The translations under genes and the position numbers were made by a program. The notes below the pieces were generated by a model. It did not search any database. It saw only the letters and a list, made by a program, of their open reading frames with translations, and was not told the DNA's origin. This document shows, piece after piece, positions 1 through 14,255 of a DNA stretch of 64,000 nucleotides. Position 1 is the first letter of the stretch. Every line of letters starts with the position of its first letter. The DNA comes from Rubrivivax gelatinosus IL144 (GTDB lineage: Bacteria > Pseudomonadota > Gammaproteobacteria > Burkholderiales > Burkholderiaceae_C): assembly GCF_000284255.1 (NCBI RefSeq), contig NC_017075.1:1426001-1490000 (forward strand), given 5' to 3'.

Positions 1-55
1 TCTGCTGGCGCAGGCCGACCAGTTCGTCGGAGGACTCGACCTGCGGCGTCTTCAC
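1..55 (-). CDS. pheA: Probable chorismate mutase/prephenate dehydratase, N-terminal fragment
   Basis: Only the first 18 codons lie in the window, starting at a GTG at 55-53 that overlaps the TGA of the DUF2059 gene (54-52). The peptide MKTPQVESSDELVGLRQQ ends in an ELxxLRxQ pattern, as at the start of the chorismate mutase domain of P-proteins. In Burkholderiales pheA lies near gyrA, commonly with serC between them. Here no serC precedes it, so it may have moved or may lie downstream. The function is inferred from a short peptide plus context; another gene is possible. Confidence 0.5.
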   Translation of the reverse strand, partial: MKTPQVESSDELVGLRQQ

Positions 56-659
56 TTGGGCGTGCTGGCCGGCGCGGCGGGCGCGGCCGCTTCGAAGCGC
101 TTGCGCACCGACTGCTCGAGCGCCTTCACCTTGGGCTCGACCAGCGGCTTGGTCTCGGCGACCAGTTTCTCGCCCAGCGCACGCTGCAGGTCGCCGTTCA
201 TCGACTGGAACTTGCGGTTCACCGGCGACTCGAGCATCGTGATGAGCTGCTTGAGCTCGTCTTCGCTGAAGCGTTGCTCGAGGAGCGCGCCGATGGTGCT
301 GGGCGCCAGCTTGACGGCGCGGTCGCGCACGATAGGCGTCGCTTCGTCGGCGTACTTCTTGGCGTCGGCCTGCAGCGACTTGGCCATCGCTTCACGCTTG
401 TCGGCGGGCAGGCGCTGCAGCGCCATCGCCGCCTGCTGCATCAGCATCACCGCCGGCTGCTCGGCGAGCTGGCGCGCCATGTTCTCGATCGCCGGCTGCT
501 GGATCTGCAGGATCTTGGCGACGAGCGCCTTCTTCGCCGGGCTCGACGGCGCGGCGGCCGCCGGGGCGGAGGCCGCCGCCGAGGCCGGCGCCGGCGCCTT
601 CTGGGCCATCGCAGGAACGGCCGCGGCGAGCGCCAGGGCCAGCACGAATCTTTGAGTCA

Positions 660-660
<1 letters not shown>
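52..660 (-). CDS. DUF2059 domain exported protein
   Basis: A 202-residue protein with an N-terminal signal peptide (MTQRFVLALALAAAVPAMA, cleavage after AMA) followed by an Ala/Pro-rich stretch to about residue 45. The rest is helical and matches DUF2059, including a segment near residues 120-160 with FSEDELKQLITMLESPVNRK. The family has no established biochemical role; the protein should be periplasmic. The ATG at 660-658 overlaps the gyrA TGA at 662-660, so translation is probably coupled. A GTG one codon upstream (663) is an alternative start. The next gene, probably pheA, overlaps its stop in the same way. Confidence 0.85.
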
Positions 661-3320
<2,660 letters not shown>

Positions 3321-3383
3321 GCGGTAGCGCGCGAGGCGCGAGCAGGTTCGACCCGACCGGAACGGCCAGGCACGGGGCGTGCA

Positions 3384-3389
3384 ATTCTA
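3384..3389 (-). promoter_or_regulatory. Possible -10 element of the gyrA promoter
   Basis: On the minus strand 3389-3384 reads TAGAAT, a good sigma-70 -10 hexamer, about 64 bases upstream of the gyrA start. I find no convincing -35 at 16-18 bases; the nearest TTGCTC lies about 22 bases upstream. The 3321-3588 interval must also hold the ompA promoter, for which I see no clear hexamers. Confidence 0.3.
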
Positions 3390-3588
3390 CGGCCCGCCGC
3401 ATGTCGCAGCGGAGCAACAGCCAACCGAGCACGCCTGGGTGCAGGGGTCAGAATGCAGGCGTACCGATGCCCTATGGCACAATCGTCCGCAGGTGGTAAG
3501 TACCCGCCGTGTCGGGATTTGCCCGGAGTTCAGGCTTTCGGTTTGGACGTTTCGCAGTTCTGCTGCGGCTTTCCTCGAGAGGAGAAAC

Positions 3589-4236
3589 ATGAAGAAACTG
3601 AACAGGGTGGCGATGCTCTTCGCATCCGCTGCGCTCGCCGCCCCGATCGCGGTCCTGGCACAGGACAAGCCGGTCGACAACTGGCGCGCATCGGACGGCA
3701 CCGTCTGGAAGAACGGCACGAACGAGCTGTGCTGGCGTGATTCCAACTGGACCCCGGCCTCCGCCGCGGACGAGTGCGACGGCGCCATCAAGCCGCCGCC
3801 CCCGGCCCCGGCCCCCGCGCCGAAGGCCGCCCCGCCGGCCCCGCCGCCGCCGCCCCCGCCGCCGCCGGCTCCGGTCAGCGAGAAGGTCACCTTCGCCGCT
3901 GACGCGTTCTTCGACTTCGACAAGGCGACCCTGAAGCCCGAAGCGAAGGCGAAGCTCGACGACCTGGCCTCCAAGGCCAAGGCCGTGAACCTGGAAGTCG
4001 TCATCGCCGTCGGCCACACCGACTCGACGGGTCCGGATGGCTACAACCAGAAGCTGTCGGTCAAGCGCGCCGATGCCGTGAAGGCCTATCTGGTCGACAA
4101 GGGCATCGAAAAGAACCGCGTCTACACCGAAGGCAAGGGCGAGAAGCAGCCGGTCGCCGACAACAAGACCCGCGAAGGCCGCGCGAAGAATCGTCGCGTG
4201 GAAATCGAAGTGGTCGGTACGCGTACCAAGCAGTAA
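3589..4236 (+). CDS. OmpA family peptidoglycan-associated protein without a beta-barrel
   Basis: The ATG at 3589 follows a strong GAGAGGAGAAAC ribosome site and gives 215 residues. A signal peptide (about 1-24, ending VLAQ) precedes a short region with W, C and D residues, then an almost pure Pro/Ala linker at about residues 66-102. The C-terminal OmpA domain (about 105-210) carries the peptidoglycan-binding pattern: VGHTDSTGPDGYN, then LSVKRADAVKAYL and KNRRVEIEV. No eight-strand barrel is present, so it probably tethers to murein from the periplasm. Its low-GC, regular codon use and its own terminator suggest strong expression. It is common in this order beside gyrA. Confidence 0.9.
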   Translation: MKKLNRVAMLFASAALAAPIAVLAQDKPVDNWRASDGTVWKNGTNELCWRDSNWTPASAADECDGAIKPPPPAPAPAPKAAPPAPPPPPPPPPAPVSEKVTFAADAFFDFDKATLKPEAKAKLDDLASKAKAVNLEVVIAVGHTDSTGPDGYNQKLSVKRADAVKAYLVDKGIEKNRVYTEGKGEKQPVADNKTREGRAKNRRVEIEVVGTRTKQ

Positions 4237-4266
4237 TCGCCTGGAACCCCGAGGGTTCCCACAACG

Positions 4267-4292
4267 AAACCCCGCTTCGGCGGGGTTTCTCG
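4267..4292 (+). terminator. Rho-independent terminator of the OmpA-like gene
   Basis: A nine-pair stem AAACCCCGC / GCGGGGTTT with a TTCG tetraloop at 4267-4288, followed by CTCG rather than a long T-run. It lies 30 bases after the stop codon and 28 bases before ubiG. Confidence 0.9.
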
Positions 4293-4315
4293 TTTGTCGC
4301 GCTTAGGATTCGACC

Positions 4316-5020
4316 ATGACTGTCAATGCCGACGCCCAGGAACTGGCCAAGTTCAGCGATCTCGCCCACCGCTGGTGGGATCCGGAGAGCGAGTTCCGGC
4401 CGCTGCACGAAATCAACCCCCTGCGCCTGGACTGGATCGACAGCCTGGCGGGCCTGCGCGGCAAGACCGTGCTCGACGTCGGCTGCGGCGGCGGCGTGCT
4501 GTCGGAGTCGATGGCCCGACGTGCCGCGCACGTCACCGGCATCGACCTGTCGACCAAGGCATTGGGCGTGGCGCGGCTGCATGCGCTCGAGTCCGAGGTG
4601 ATGAACCTCGAGTACCGCGAGATCGCGACCGAGGCGCTGGCCGCCGAGCGCCCGGCGAGCTTCGACGTCGTGACCTGCATGGAGATGCTGGAACACGTGC
4701 CCGACCCGGCATCGGTCATCGAGGCCTGCGCCCGGCTGGCCAAACCCGGCGGCTGGGTGTTCTTCTCGACGCTCAACCGCAACCCCAAGGCCTTTCTGTT
4801 CGCGATCGTCGGCGCCGAGTACGTGCTGAAGATGCTGCCGCGCGGCACGCACGAGTACGAACGTTTCATCCGCCCGAGCGAACTGGCGCGCTGGTGCCGC
4901 GACGCCGGCCTGTCGCCGGCCGGCAGCCGCGGCCTGCAGTACAACCCGCTGACCAAGCGCTACTGGCTGTCCGACGACACCAGCGTCAACTACCTGGTCG
5001 CGACGCGGAAGCCGGCCTGA
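4316..5020 (+). CDS. ubiG: Ubiquinone biosynthesis O-methyltransferase
   Basis: A 234-residue class I SAM-dependent methyltransferase that performs the two O-methylations of ubiquinone synthesis. The UbiG signature [19 protein letters not shown] is at residues 13-31. The SAM motif [14 protein letters not shown] follows at about 52-64, with motif II around [10 protein letters not shown]. Length and ends match the family. The TGA at 5018-5020 shares its last base with the ATG of gph, so the two are co-translated, as is usual in proteobacteria. Confidence 0.97.
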   Translation: MTVNADAQELAKFSDLAHRWWDPESEFRPLHEINPLRLDWIDSLAGLRGKTVLDVGCGGGVLSESMARRAAHVTGIDLSTKALGVARLHALESEVMNLEYREIATEALAAERPASFDVVTCMEMLEHVPDPASVIEACARLAKPGGWVFFSTLNRNPKAFLFAIVGAEYVLKMLPRGTHEYERFIRPSELARWCRDAGLSPAGSRGLQYNPLTKRYWLSDDTSVNYLVATRKPA

Positions 5021-5682
5021 TGGCGCGCGCCGCGGCGGTGCTGTTCGACCTCGACGGCACCCTGGTCGACAGCGCACCCGACCTGGCCGGTGCCGCCAAC
5101 GACCTGCGCGTGGCGCGGGGGCTGGAGCCGCTGCCTTACGAGCGCCTGCGGCCGATGGTCGGCACCGGCGCCCGTGGCATGGTCGGCGCCGCTTTCGGCC
5201 TGGCGCCCGGGGACGAGGGCTTCGAGCCGCTGCGCGATGCCTTCCTCGCACGTTACGCCGAGCGCCTGCTGCAGACCACGCGTGTCTTCGCCGCCGTCGA
5301 GCCGATGCTCGTCTCGCTCGAATCGGCCGGCCTGCGCTGGGGCATCGTGACGAACAAGGCGATGCGTTATGCCGAGCCGGTGGTGCGCGGCCTGGCGCTC
5401 GACGTGCGCGCTGCGGCGCTGATCGCCGGCGACACCACGCCGTTCTCCAAGCCGCACCCGGAGCCGCTGTTCGAGGCCGCCCGCCGCCTGGCGCTGGCGC
5501 CGGGTGACTGCGTCTACGTCGGTGACGACCACCGCGACATCGTCGCCGGCCGCGCCGCCGGCATGCGCACGCTGGCCGCCGCTTGGGGATACCTCGGTCG
5601 TGGCGAGCCGATCGACGCCTGGGGCGCCGATGCGGTGCTGGAAAATCCGGCCGCGCTCTTGAACTGGCTGGAACTGGCCTAA
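5020..5682 (+). CDS. gph: Phosphoglycolate phosphatase (HAD family)
   Basis: A 220-residue HAD hydrolase that removes phosphate from 2-phosphoglycolate, a product of DNA end repair and of Rubisco oxygenation. HAD motif I is VLFDLDGTLVDS near the N-terminus, motif II is the T in IVTNKA, the motif III lysine is in TPFSKPHPEP, and motif IV is VYVGDDHRDI. The ATG at 5020 overlaps the ubiG stop. A few of these phosphatases act in ubiquinone or phospholipid branches, but the Gph pattern is clear. The tmRNA gene starts 14 bases after its stop, so its promoter probably lies inside the gph 3' end. Confidence 0.93.
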   Translation: MARAAAVLFDLDGTLVDSAPDLAGAANDLRVARGLEPLPYERLRPMVGTGARGMVGAAFGLAPGDEGFEPLRDAFLARYAERLLQTTRVFAAVEPMLVSLESAGLRWGIVTNKAMRYAEPVVRGLALDVRAAALIAGDTTPFSKPHPEPLFEAARRLALAPGDCVYVGDDHRDIVAGRAAGMRTLAAAWGYLGRGEPIDAWGADAVLENPAALLNWLELA

Positions 5683-5685
5683 ACT
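5659..5685 (+). promoter_or_regulatory. Possible ssrA promoter inside gph
   Basis: TTGAAC at 5659-5664 and TAAACT at 5680-5685 are separated by 15 bases. The -10 lies 10 bases before the mature tmRNA 5' end. The spacing is short, so this is a suggestion only. Confidence 0.35.
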
Positions 5686-5695
5686 AGGCACCTCA

Positions 5696-6069
5696 GGGAC
5701 CGACCTGGCTTCGACGTAGGTGCGGAGTCGGCGCGGGGCATGCCGAGCACCAGTTCGCTCGTAAATCCACTGGAAACAAAGTAACTGCGAACGACGAACG
5801 TTTCGCCCTCGCCGCTTAACACCGGTGAGCCTCGCAACAGTTGGCCGATGGGCTGGGTCTGAGGCGGCAACGCCGAAGACTGCGAGGTCATTCACATTGG
5901 CTCGTCCCGTGCCGGGTCACTCGGCTCGGGCCTAAAACCAAGTGACTCGGGGAACGGATAGCGTGCTGCTGCGCGATCCGGGCCCTCAAACTCAAATCAG
6001 CCAGCTACGCATGTAGAACCGTCCGGCGATGGCTTGCGGACGGGGGTTCGATTCCCCCCGGTTCCACCA
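5696..6069 (+). ncRNA. ssrA: Transfer-messenger RNA (tmRNA)
   Basis: A one-piece (non-permuted) tmRNA of 374 bases, CCA encoded. The 5' end GGGACCG pairs with CGGTTCC just before the terminal ACCA to form the acceptor stem. The T-arm sequence GGGGGTTCGATTCCCCC is present near the 3' end. The tag reading frame at 5787-5819 encodes ANDERFALAA and a TAA stop, a typical betaproteobacterial degradation tag with the LAA end recognised by ClpXP. With SmpB it rescues ribosomes stalled on broken mRNA. A terminator follows 10 bases downstream. Confidence 0.97.
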
Positions 6070-6078
6070 TCCAAACCG

Positions 6079-6116
6079 AAGGCCCCGGCCGCGCAAGCGA
6101 CCGGGGCCTTTTCTTT
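6079..6116 (+). terminator. Rho-independent terminator of ssrA
   Basis: Stem AGGCCCCGG / CCGGGGCCT around a 12-base loop, followed by the T-rich run TTTTCTTT. It separates ssrA from the convergent exporter gene. Confidence 0.92.
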
Positions 6117-6136
6117 GTCTTTGTCGGCCTCCGGCC

Positions 6137-7051
6137 TCAGCGCCGGTTGGACACGAAGATGCCGCCGACGATCAGCGCGAAGGCGACCGCGTGGTAGACA
6201 TGCGGCGGCTCACCCAGCAGCGCTGCCGACAGCAGCGCGGCGAACAGCGGCGTCAGGTTGGCGAAGAAGCCGGCCAGCGCGGGACCGACGGCGCCGACGC
6301 CCAGGCCCCAGCAGCGATAGGCCACCAGCGAAGGGCCGACGGCGATGAAGACCAGTGCCGCGACGACCGTCGGCGACCACAGCACCGGCTGCGGCATCCA
6401 GATCGCTTCGCCGACCGCCGACAGCGTCGCCCAGGCCAGGCCGAACAGCACCTGCACCATCAGCGCCTCGGCCCAGTTCCAGTCCGGGCGCTGCTCGCCG
6501 CTCATCGATGCCGGCGGGCGTGCCAGCTGCCAGCTGTAGCCGGCCCAGGACAGCGCCGCGACCAGGATCCACAGGTCGCCGGCGACGAGCCGGATCGAGC
6601 CGATCTGCAGCAGGTCGCCGCGCACCAGCACGATGACGACGCCGGCCAGCGACAGCAGCGCGCCCAGCAACTGCGTCGGCCGCGGCCGCTCGCGGTAGAA
6701 GATCGCGCCGACGAGCATCATCCACACCGGGATGCTCGACGCGATCAAGGTCACGTTGATCGGCGTCGAGGTGTGCAGCGCCAGGTACTGCAGCGCGTTG
6801 TAGGCGCCGACACCCAGCAGTCCGAGGACCGCCAGCGGCCGCCAGCGGGCGCGGATCTGGGCCCGTCGCTCGGGCGTGGCGACGGCGCGCCAGCCCAGCG
6901 GCAGCAGGATGGCCAGCGCCAGCCACCAGCGCAGGCAGTTCAGCAGCAGCGGCGGCATGCTGGGCGCGAGCAGGCGGCCGAGCAGGGCGTTGCCGGCCCA
7001 CAGCATGGCCGGCAGCGTCAGCAACGCTGCGATGCGGGGCGTCAGCGTCAT
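6137..7051 (-). CDS. EamA/DMT superfamily permease
   Basis: The ATG at 7051 gives 304 residues with about ten hydrophobic segments in two EamA repeats, as in RhaT/YdcZ-type drug/metabolite transporters. The substrate cannot be told from the sequence; family members export amino acids, nucleosides or metabolites across the inner membrane. Near the end of the first repeat is a conserved pattern (PINVTLIASSIPVWMMLVGA). Longer upstream starts are possible, but they would run into the DUF2007 gene. The start overlaps the TGA of that gene (ATGA), so the two are probably co-translated. Confidence 0.9.
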   Translation of the reverse strand: MTLTPRIAALLTLPAMLWAGNALLGRLLAPSMPPLLLNCLRWWLALAILLPLGWRAVATPERRAQIRARWRPLAVLGLLGVGAYNALQYLALHTSTPINVTLIASSIPVWMMLVGAIFYRERPRPTQLLGALLSLAGVVIVLVRGDLLQIGSIRLVAGDLWILVAALSWAGYSWQLARPPASMSGEQRPDWNWAEALMVQVLFGLAWATLSAVGEAIWMPQPVLWSPTVVAALVFIAVGPSLVAYRCWGLGVGAVGPALAGFFANLTPLFAALLSAALLGEPPHVYHAVAFALIVGGIFVSNRR

Positions 7052-7353
7052 GCCGCGGGCCTCTCGGCGCCGCAGCTCCAGCACTGCTCGAACGGGCCGT
7101 CGACGATCTCGTGGCAGCGCGGGCAGGCCCAGGTGTGCTCGGGCGGGTGGCGCCACTCGGCGAGCAGCGTCTCGGCGCGCGCTCGGTCGGCGTCGTCGAC
7201 CCAGACCTCGGGCAGGCTCTGGTCGGGCGGGATCTCGCCGGCGATGCCGCTGGCGTAGGCGCGCTGCACGCTGGTGGCGATGCCGGCGGCGCCGAGCTGG
7301 TCGGCCCAGAGGGTGGCCAGCACGAGGTTCGGGGCTTGGATCAGTCTTCTCAT
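7048..7353 (-). CDS. DUF2007 protein with C-terminal zinc ribbon
   Basis: A 101-residue protein starting at MRRLIQAPN. Residues 1-60 match DUF2007, a small domain related to PII-like folds with no known function. The C-terminus carries two CxxC pairs (CPRCHE and CWSCGAE), which should bind one zinc. ATG codons 12 and 15 bases upstream are alternative starts; none has a good ribosome site. It overlaps the permease by four bases. The divergent quinone oxidoreductase starts 78 bases away. Confidence 0.8.
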   Translation of the reverse strand: MRRLIQAPNLVLATLWADQLGAAGIATSVQRAYASGIAGEIPPDQSLPEVWVDDADRARAETLLAEWRHPPEHTWACPRCHEIVDGPFEQCWSCGAERPAA

Positions 7354-7431
7354 CGGGCGGCGCATCATGCCACCGTCGGCGGGGTGGTCCCCCATCGCGT
7401 AACCTGAGGGCCTCTTCACGAGGAGAACACG

Positions 7432-8415
7432 ATGCCGCGCGCGATCCAGATCTCGGCCTTCGGCGGCCCCGAGGTGCTGCAGTGTGTCGACCTGCCGGTC
7501 GGCGAACCCGGCCCCGGCCAGGTGCGCATCCGCCACCACGCCTGCGGGCTCAACTTCATCGACGTCTACCAGCGCACCGGCCTGTACCAGAACCCGCTGC
7601 CGCTGGTGCTGGGCATGGAAGGCGCCGGCATCGTCGAGGCCGTCGGCGAGGGCGTCGCGCACCTGCAGGCCGGCGATCGCGTCGCCTACGCGGCGGGGAC
7701 GCCGGGCGCCTACAGCGAAGTGCGTGTGATGCCGGCGACGCAGGTCGTGCAGCTGCCCGACGGCATCGACTTCGAGACCGGCGCGGCGATGATGCTCAAG
7801 GGCCTGACGGCGCAGTACCTGCTGAGGAAGACGCTACCGGTCGAGGGCCTGCAGCCCGGCGACTGGGTGCTGTTCCACGCCGCGGCCGGCGGGGTCGGCC
7901 TGATCGCCTGCCAGTGGGCCAAGGCCCTCGGCCTGCGCCTGATCGGCACCGCCGGCGGCCCGGCCAAGTGCCAGCTGGCGCTGCAGCACGGCGCGGCGGC
8001 GATGATCGACTACACGCGCGAGGACTTCGTCGCCCGCGTCAAGGACATCACCGGCGGCCGCGGCGTCAAGGTCGTCTACGACTCGGTCGGCCGCGACACC
8101 TTCGACGGCAGCCTGGCCTGTCTGCGCCCCTTCGGGCTGCTGGCCTGCTTCGGCAACTCCTCGGGCCCCGTGCCGCCGTTCGCGATCGGCACGCTGGCCG
8201 CCAAGGGCTCGCTGTACCTGACGCGCGCGACGCTGTTCACGCACATCGCGACACGCGAGCGCACGCAGGAGATGGCCGACGAACTCTTCGACGTCGTCGC
8301 CAGCGGCGAGGTCAAGATCCGCATCGACCAGCGCTACGCGCTCGAGGACGTGGCCGAGGCGCACCGCGCGCTGGAGGCCCGGCGCACGACCGGCTCGACG
8401 GTGCTGCTGCCCTGA
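7432..8415 (+). CDS. qor: NADPH:quinone reductase, zinc-independent MDR family
   Basis: A 327-residue medium-chain dehydrogenase/reductase with a good GAGGAG ribosome site. The N-terminal GroES-like domain contains HACGLNFIDVYQRTGLY. The nucleotide-binding region carries VLFHAAAGGVGLIACQWAKALG at about 146-167, typical of quinone oxidoreductase 1. The structural and catalytic zinc ligands of alcohol dehydrogenases are absent. It probably reduces quinones or other enones with NADPH in the cytoplasm. It stops 4 bases short of the convergent DUF2189 gene. Confidence 0.92.
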   Translation: MPRAIQISAFGGPEVLQCVDLPVGEPGPGQVRIRHHACGLNFIDVYQRTGLYQNPLPLVLGMEGAGIVEAVGEGVAHLQAGDRVAYAAGTPGAYSEVRVMPATQVVQLPDGIDFETGAAMMLKGLTAQYLLRKTLPVEGLQPGDWVLFHAAAGGVGLIACQWAKALGLRLIGTAGGPAKCQLALQHGAAAMIDYTREDFVARVKDITGGRGVKVVYDSVGRDTFDGSLACLRPFGLLACFGNSSGPVPPFAIGTLAAKGSLYLTRATLFTHIATRERTQEMADELFDVVASGEVKIRIDQRYALEDVAEAHRALEARRTTGSTVLLP

Positions 8416-8419
8416 GCGA

Positions 8420-9199
8420 TCAGTCGGCCACCGCCTCGCGGTAGGCGTGCCACGAGGCGTGGCCGACCACCGGGCCGGCCAGCAGCAGGCCGGCGAAGCC
8501 GGGCAGCAGCGCCAGGCCGACCAGGGCGACGATGGCCGCCGCCCACAAGGCCATCACCGCCGGCTGCGTGCTCACCAGGCGCAGGCTGGTCAGGCCGGCG
8601 CTGATCGCGTCGCTGCGGCGGTGCAGGATCATCGGGATCGAGACCGCCGAGATGGCGTAGATCAGCGTCGCGAAGATCGCGCCGACGGTGGTCCAGGCGA
8701 CGATGAAGCCCAGGTTGGCCGGGTCCAGCAGCGCCAGCAGCGAGCCGCGGAAATCGGGCATGCCGTCGAACGAGACGGCGAAGATCACCAGCGCGGCTCG
8801 CCCCCAGACGAGTTCCAGCACCAGCAGCACCAGACCGAAGATCGCCATCGCGCCGCCGCGTTCGCGCCAGGCGAGCATCGCGTCGACCAGCGTCGGACGT
8901 TCGCCGCGCTCCAGCCGCTGGCTGACGCGGTACAGCCCCAGGCACAGGAAGGGGCCGCTCAGCAGGAAGCCGGCCGACAGCGCCAGCGTGTAGGCCGGCG
9001 CGTACTCGAAGACCGCCAGCAGCGCCCAGCCCATCGCGACGAAGCAGGCGCCGAAGAACAGGCCGATCGCCGGCGCGCGGCGGAAGTCGCGCCAGCCGGC
9101 GGCCAGCCAGCGCCGCGGCGCGGACAGCGCCAGCGTGCGCAGCGCCGGCATCGCCGAGGCCGGCGCGTCGTCGACGGCAGGAGGTTCGGCCGGGTCCAC
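8420..9199 (-). CDS. DUF2189 integral membrane protein
   Basis: A 259-residue protein with about six hydrophobic segments, matching DUF2189 (the family includes cytochrome c oxidase subunit I-like annotations of doubtful meaning). A conserved LGLYRVSQRLERGERPTL lies in a cytoplasmic loop near residues 90-107. Function is unknown. The GTG start at 9199 gives an acidic N-terminal extension; the ATG at 9151 would give 243 residues. Neither has a clear ribosome site. The gene follows lspA on the same strand. Confidence 0.8.
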   Translation of the reverse strand: MDPAEPPAVDDAPASAMPALRTLALSAPRRWLAAGWRDFRRAPAIGLFFGACFVAMGWALLAVFEYAPAYTLALSAGFLLSGPFLCLGLYRVSQRLERGERPTLVDAMLAWRERGGAMAIFGLVLLVLELVWGRAALVIFAVSFDGMPDFRGSLLALLDPANLGFIVAWTTVGAIFATLIYAISAVSIPMILHRRSDAISAGLTSLRLVSTQPAVMALWAAAIVALVGLALLPGFAGLLLAGPVVGHASWHAYREAVAD

Positions 9200-9263
9200 G
9201 CGGCCAGCGTAGGCCGCGCGCCGGGGTCTCGATACGGGGGAAGCTCGGGCGCGCGCGGGCGCG

Positions 9264-9782
9264 TCACTTGCCCCCGCGGCGCACGCGCAGGATCTCGTCG
9301 AGCACCAGGCAGACGGCGCCCAGCGTGATCGCCGCGTCGGCGAGGTTGAAGCTGGGGAAGTAGCCGCCGCGGAACATCGGCTCCAGGAAGCCGAAGCGGA
9401 ACTGCAGGAAGTCGATGACGTGGCCGTGCAGCAGCCGGTCGATGACGTTGCCGACGGCGCCGCCGAGGATCATCGTCACCGCGAAGCTGAACAGCCGCTG
9501 CGTCGTGTGGTTGGCGAGCATCCAGACGATGATCGCCGAGGCGATGACGCCGACGATGACGAAGAACCAGCGCTGCCAGCCCGCCGCGTCGGCGAGGAAG
9601 GAGAACGCGGCGCCGCTGTTGTGCACACGCACGATGTTGAAGAAGCCGGTGACGACGCGGGCTTCTCCGTCCTGGAAGTAACCGAGGATCAGCGTCTTCG
9701 TGAACTGGTCCAGGACGACGACGATGAAGGCGAGACCGAGCCAGAAGGGCAGGCGGTTGGACGAACGCGAAGACGTGGCCAT
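9264..9782 (-). CDS. lspA: Lipoprotein signal peptidase (SPase II)
   Basis: A 172-residue inner-membrane aspartic peptidase that cleaves prolipoproteins after diacylglyceryl addition. Four hydrophobic segments are visible. The catalytic pair is D124 (HVIDFLQF) and D149 ([11 protein letters not shown]), and the conserved [10 protein letters not shown] and [10 protein letters not shown] motifs are present. The ATG at 9782 is the only start giving a normal length. In most proteobacteria lspA follows ileS directly; here a large hybrid kinase gene lies between. The 89-base gap to that gene has a weak -10 (TACAGT) and may hold a separate promoter. Confidence 0.96.
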   Translation of the reverse strand: MATSSRSSNRLPFWLGLAFIVVVLDQFTKTLILGYFQDGEARVVTGFFNIVRVHNSGAAFSFLADAAGWQRWFFVIVGVIASAIIVWMLANHTTQRLFSFAVTMILGGAVGNVIDRLLHGHVIDFLQFRFGFLEPMFRGGYFPSFNLADAAITLGAVCLVLDEILRVRRGGK

Positions 9783-9871
9783 GAAGTCGTGATGCGGGGG
9801 ACCACCGCCGGTGGCCGGCGGGCGGGCCGCTACTGTATCGCGAGGCCGCGCACCGACCGCCCCGTGCCGCG

Positions 9872-14140
<4,269 letters not shown>

Positions 14141-14222
14141 TCGACGCCGCCTCCCTTCCGCGCTGAGGCGCACGGCGGCGTCGCATTTCTAGCACATGGC
14201 CGGCGAACCGGCACGGGAGGTC

Positions 14223-14244
14223 CCCCGAGGCGGACGCCTCGGGG
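14223..14244 (-). terminator. Strong hairpin after ileS, possible terminator
   Basis: An inverted repeat CCCCGAGGCG / CGCCTCGGGG with a two-base centre, 12 bases after the ileS stop. No T-run follows on the minus strand, so it is not a classical rho-independent terminator. It could still attenuate read-through into the kinase gene. Confidence 0.5.
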
Positions 14245-14255
14245 ACAGGGCGTCG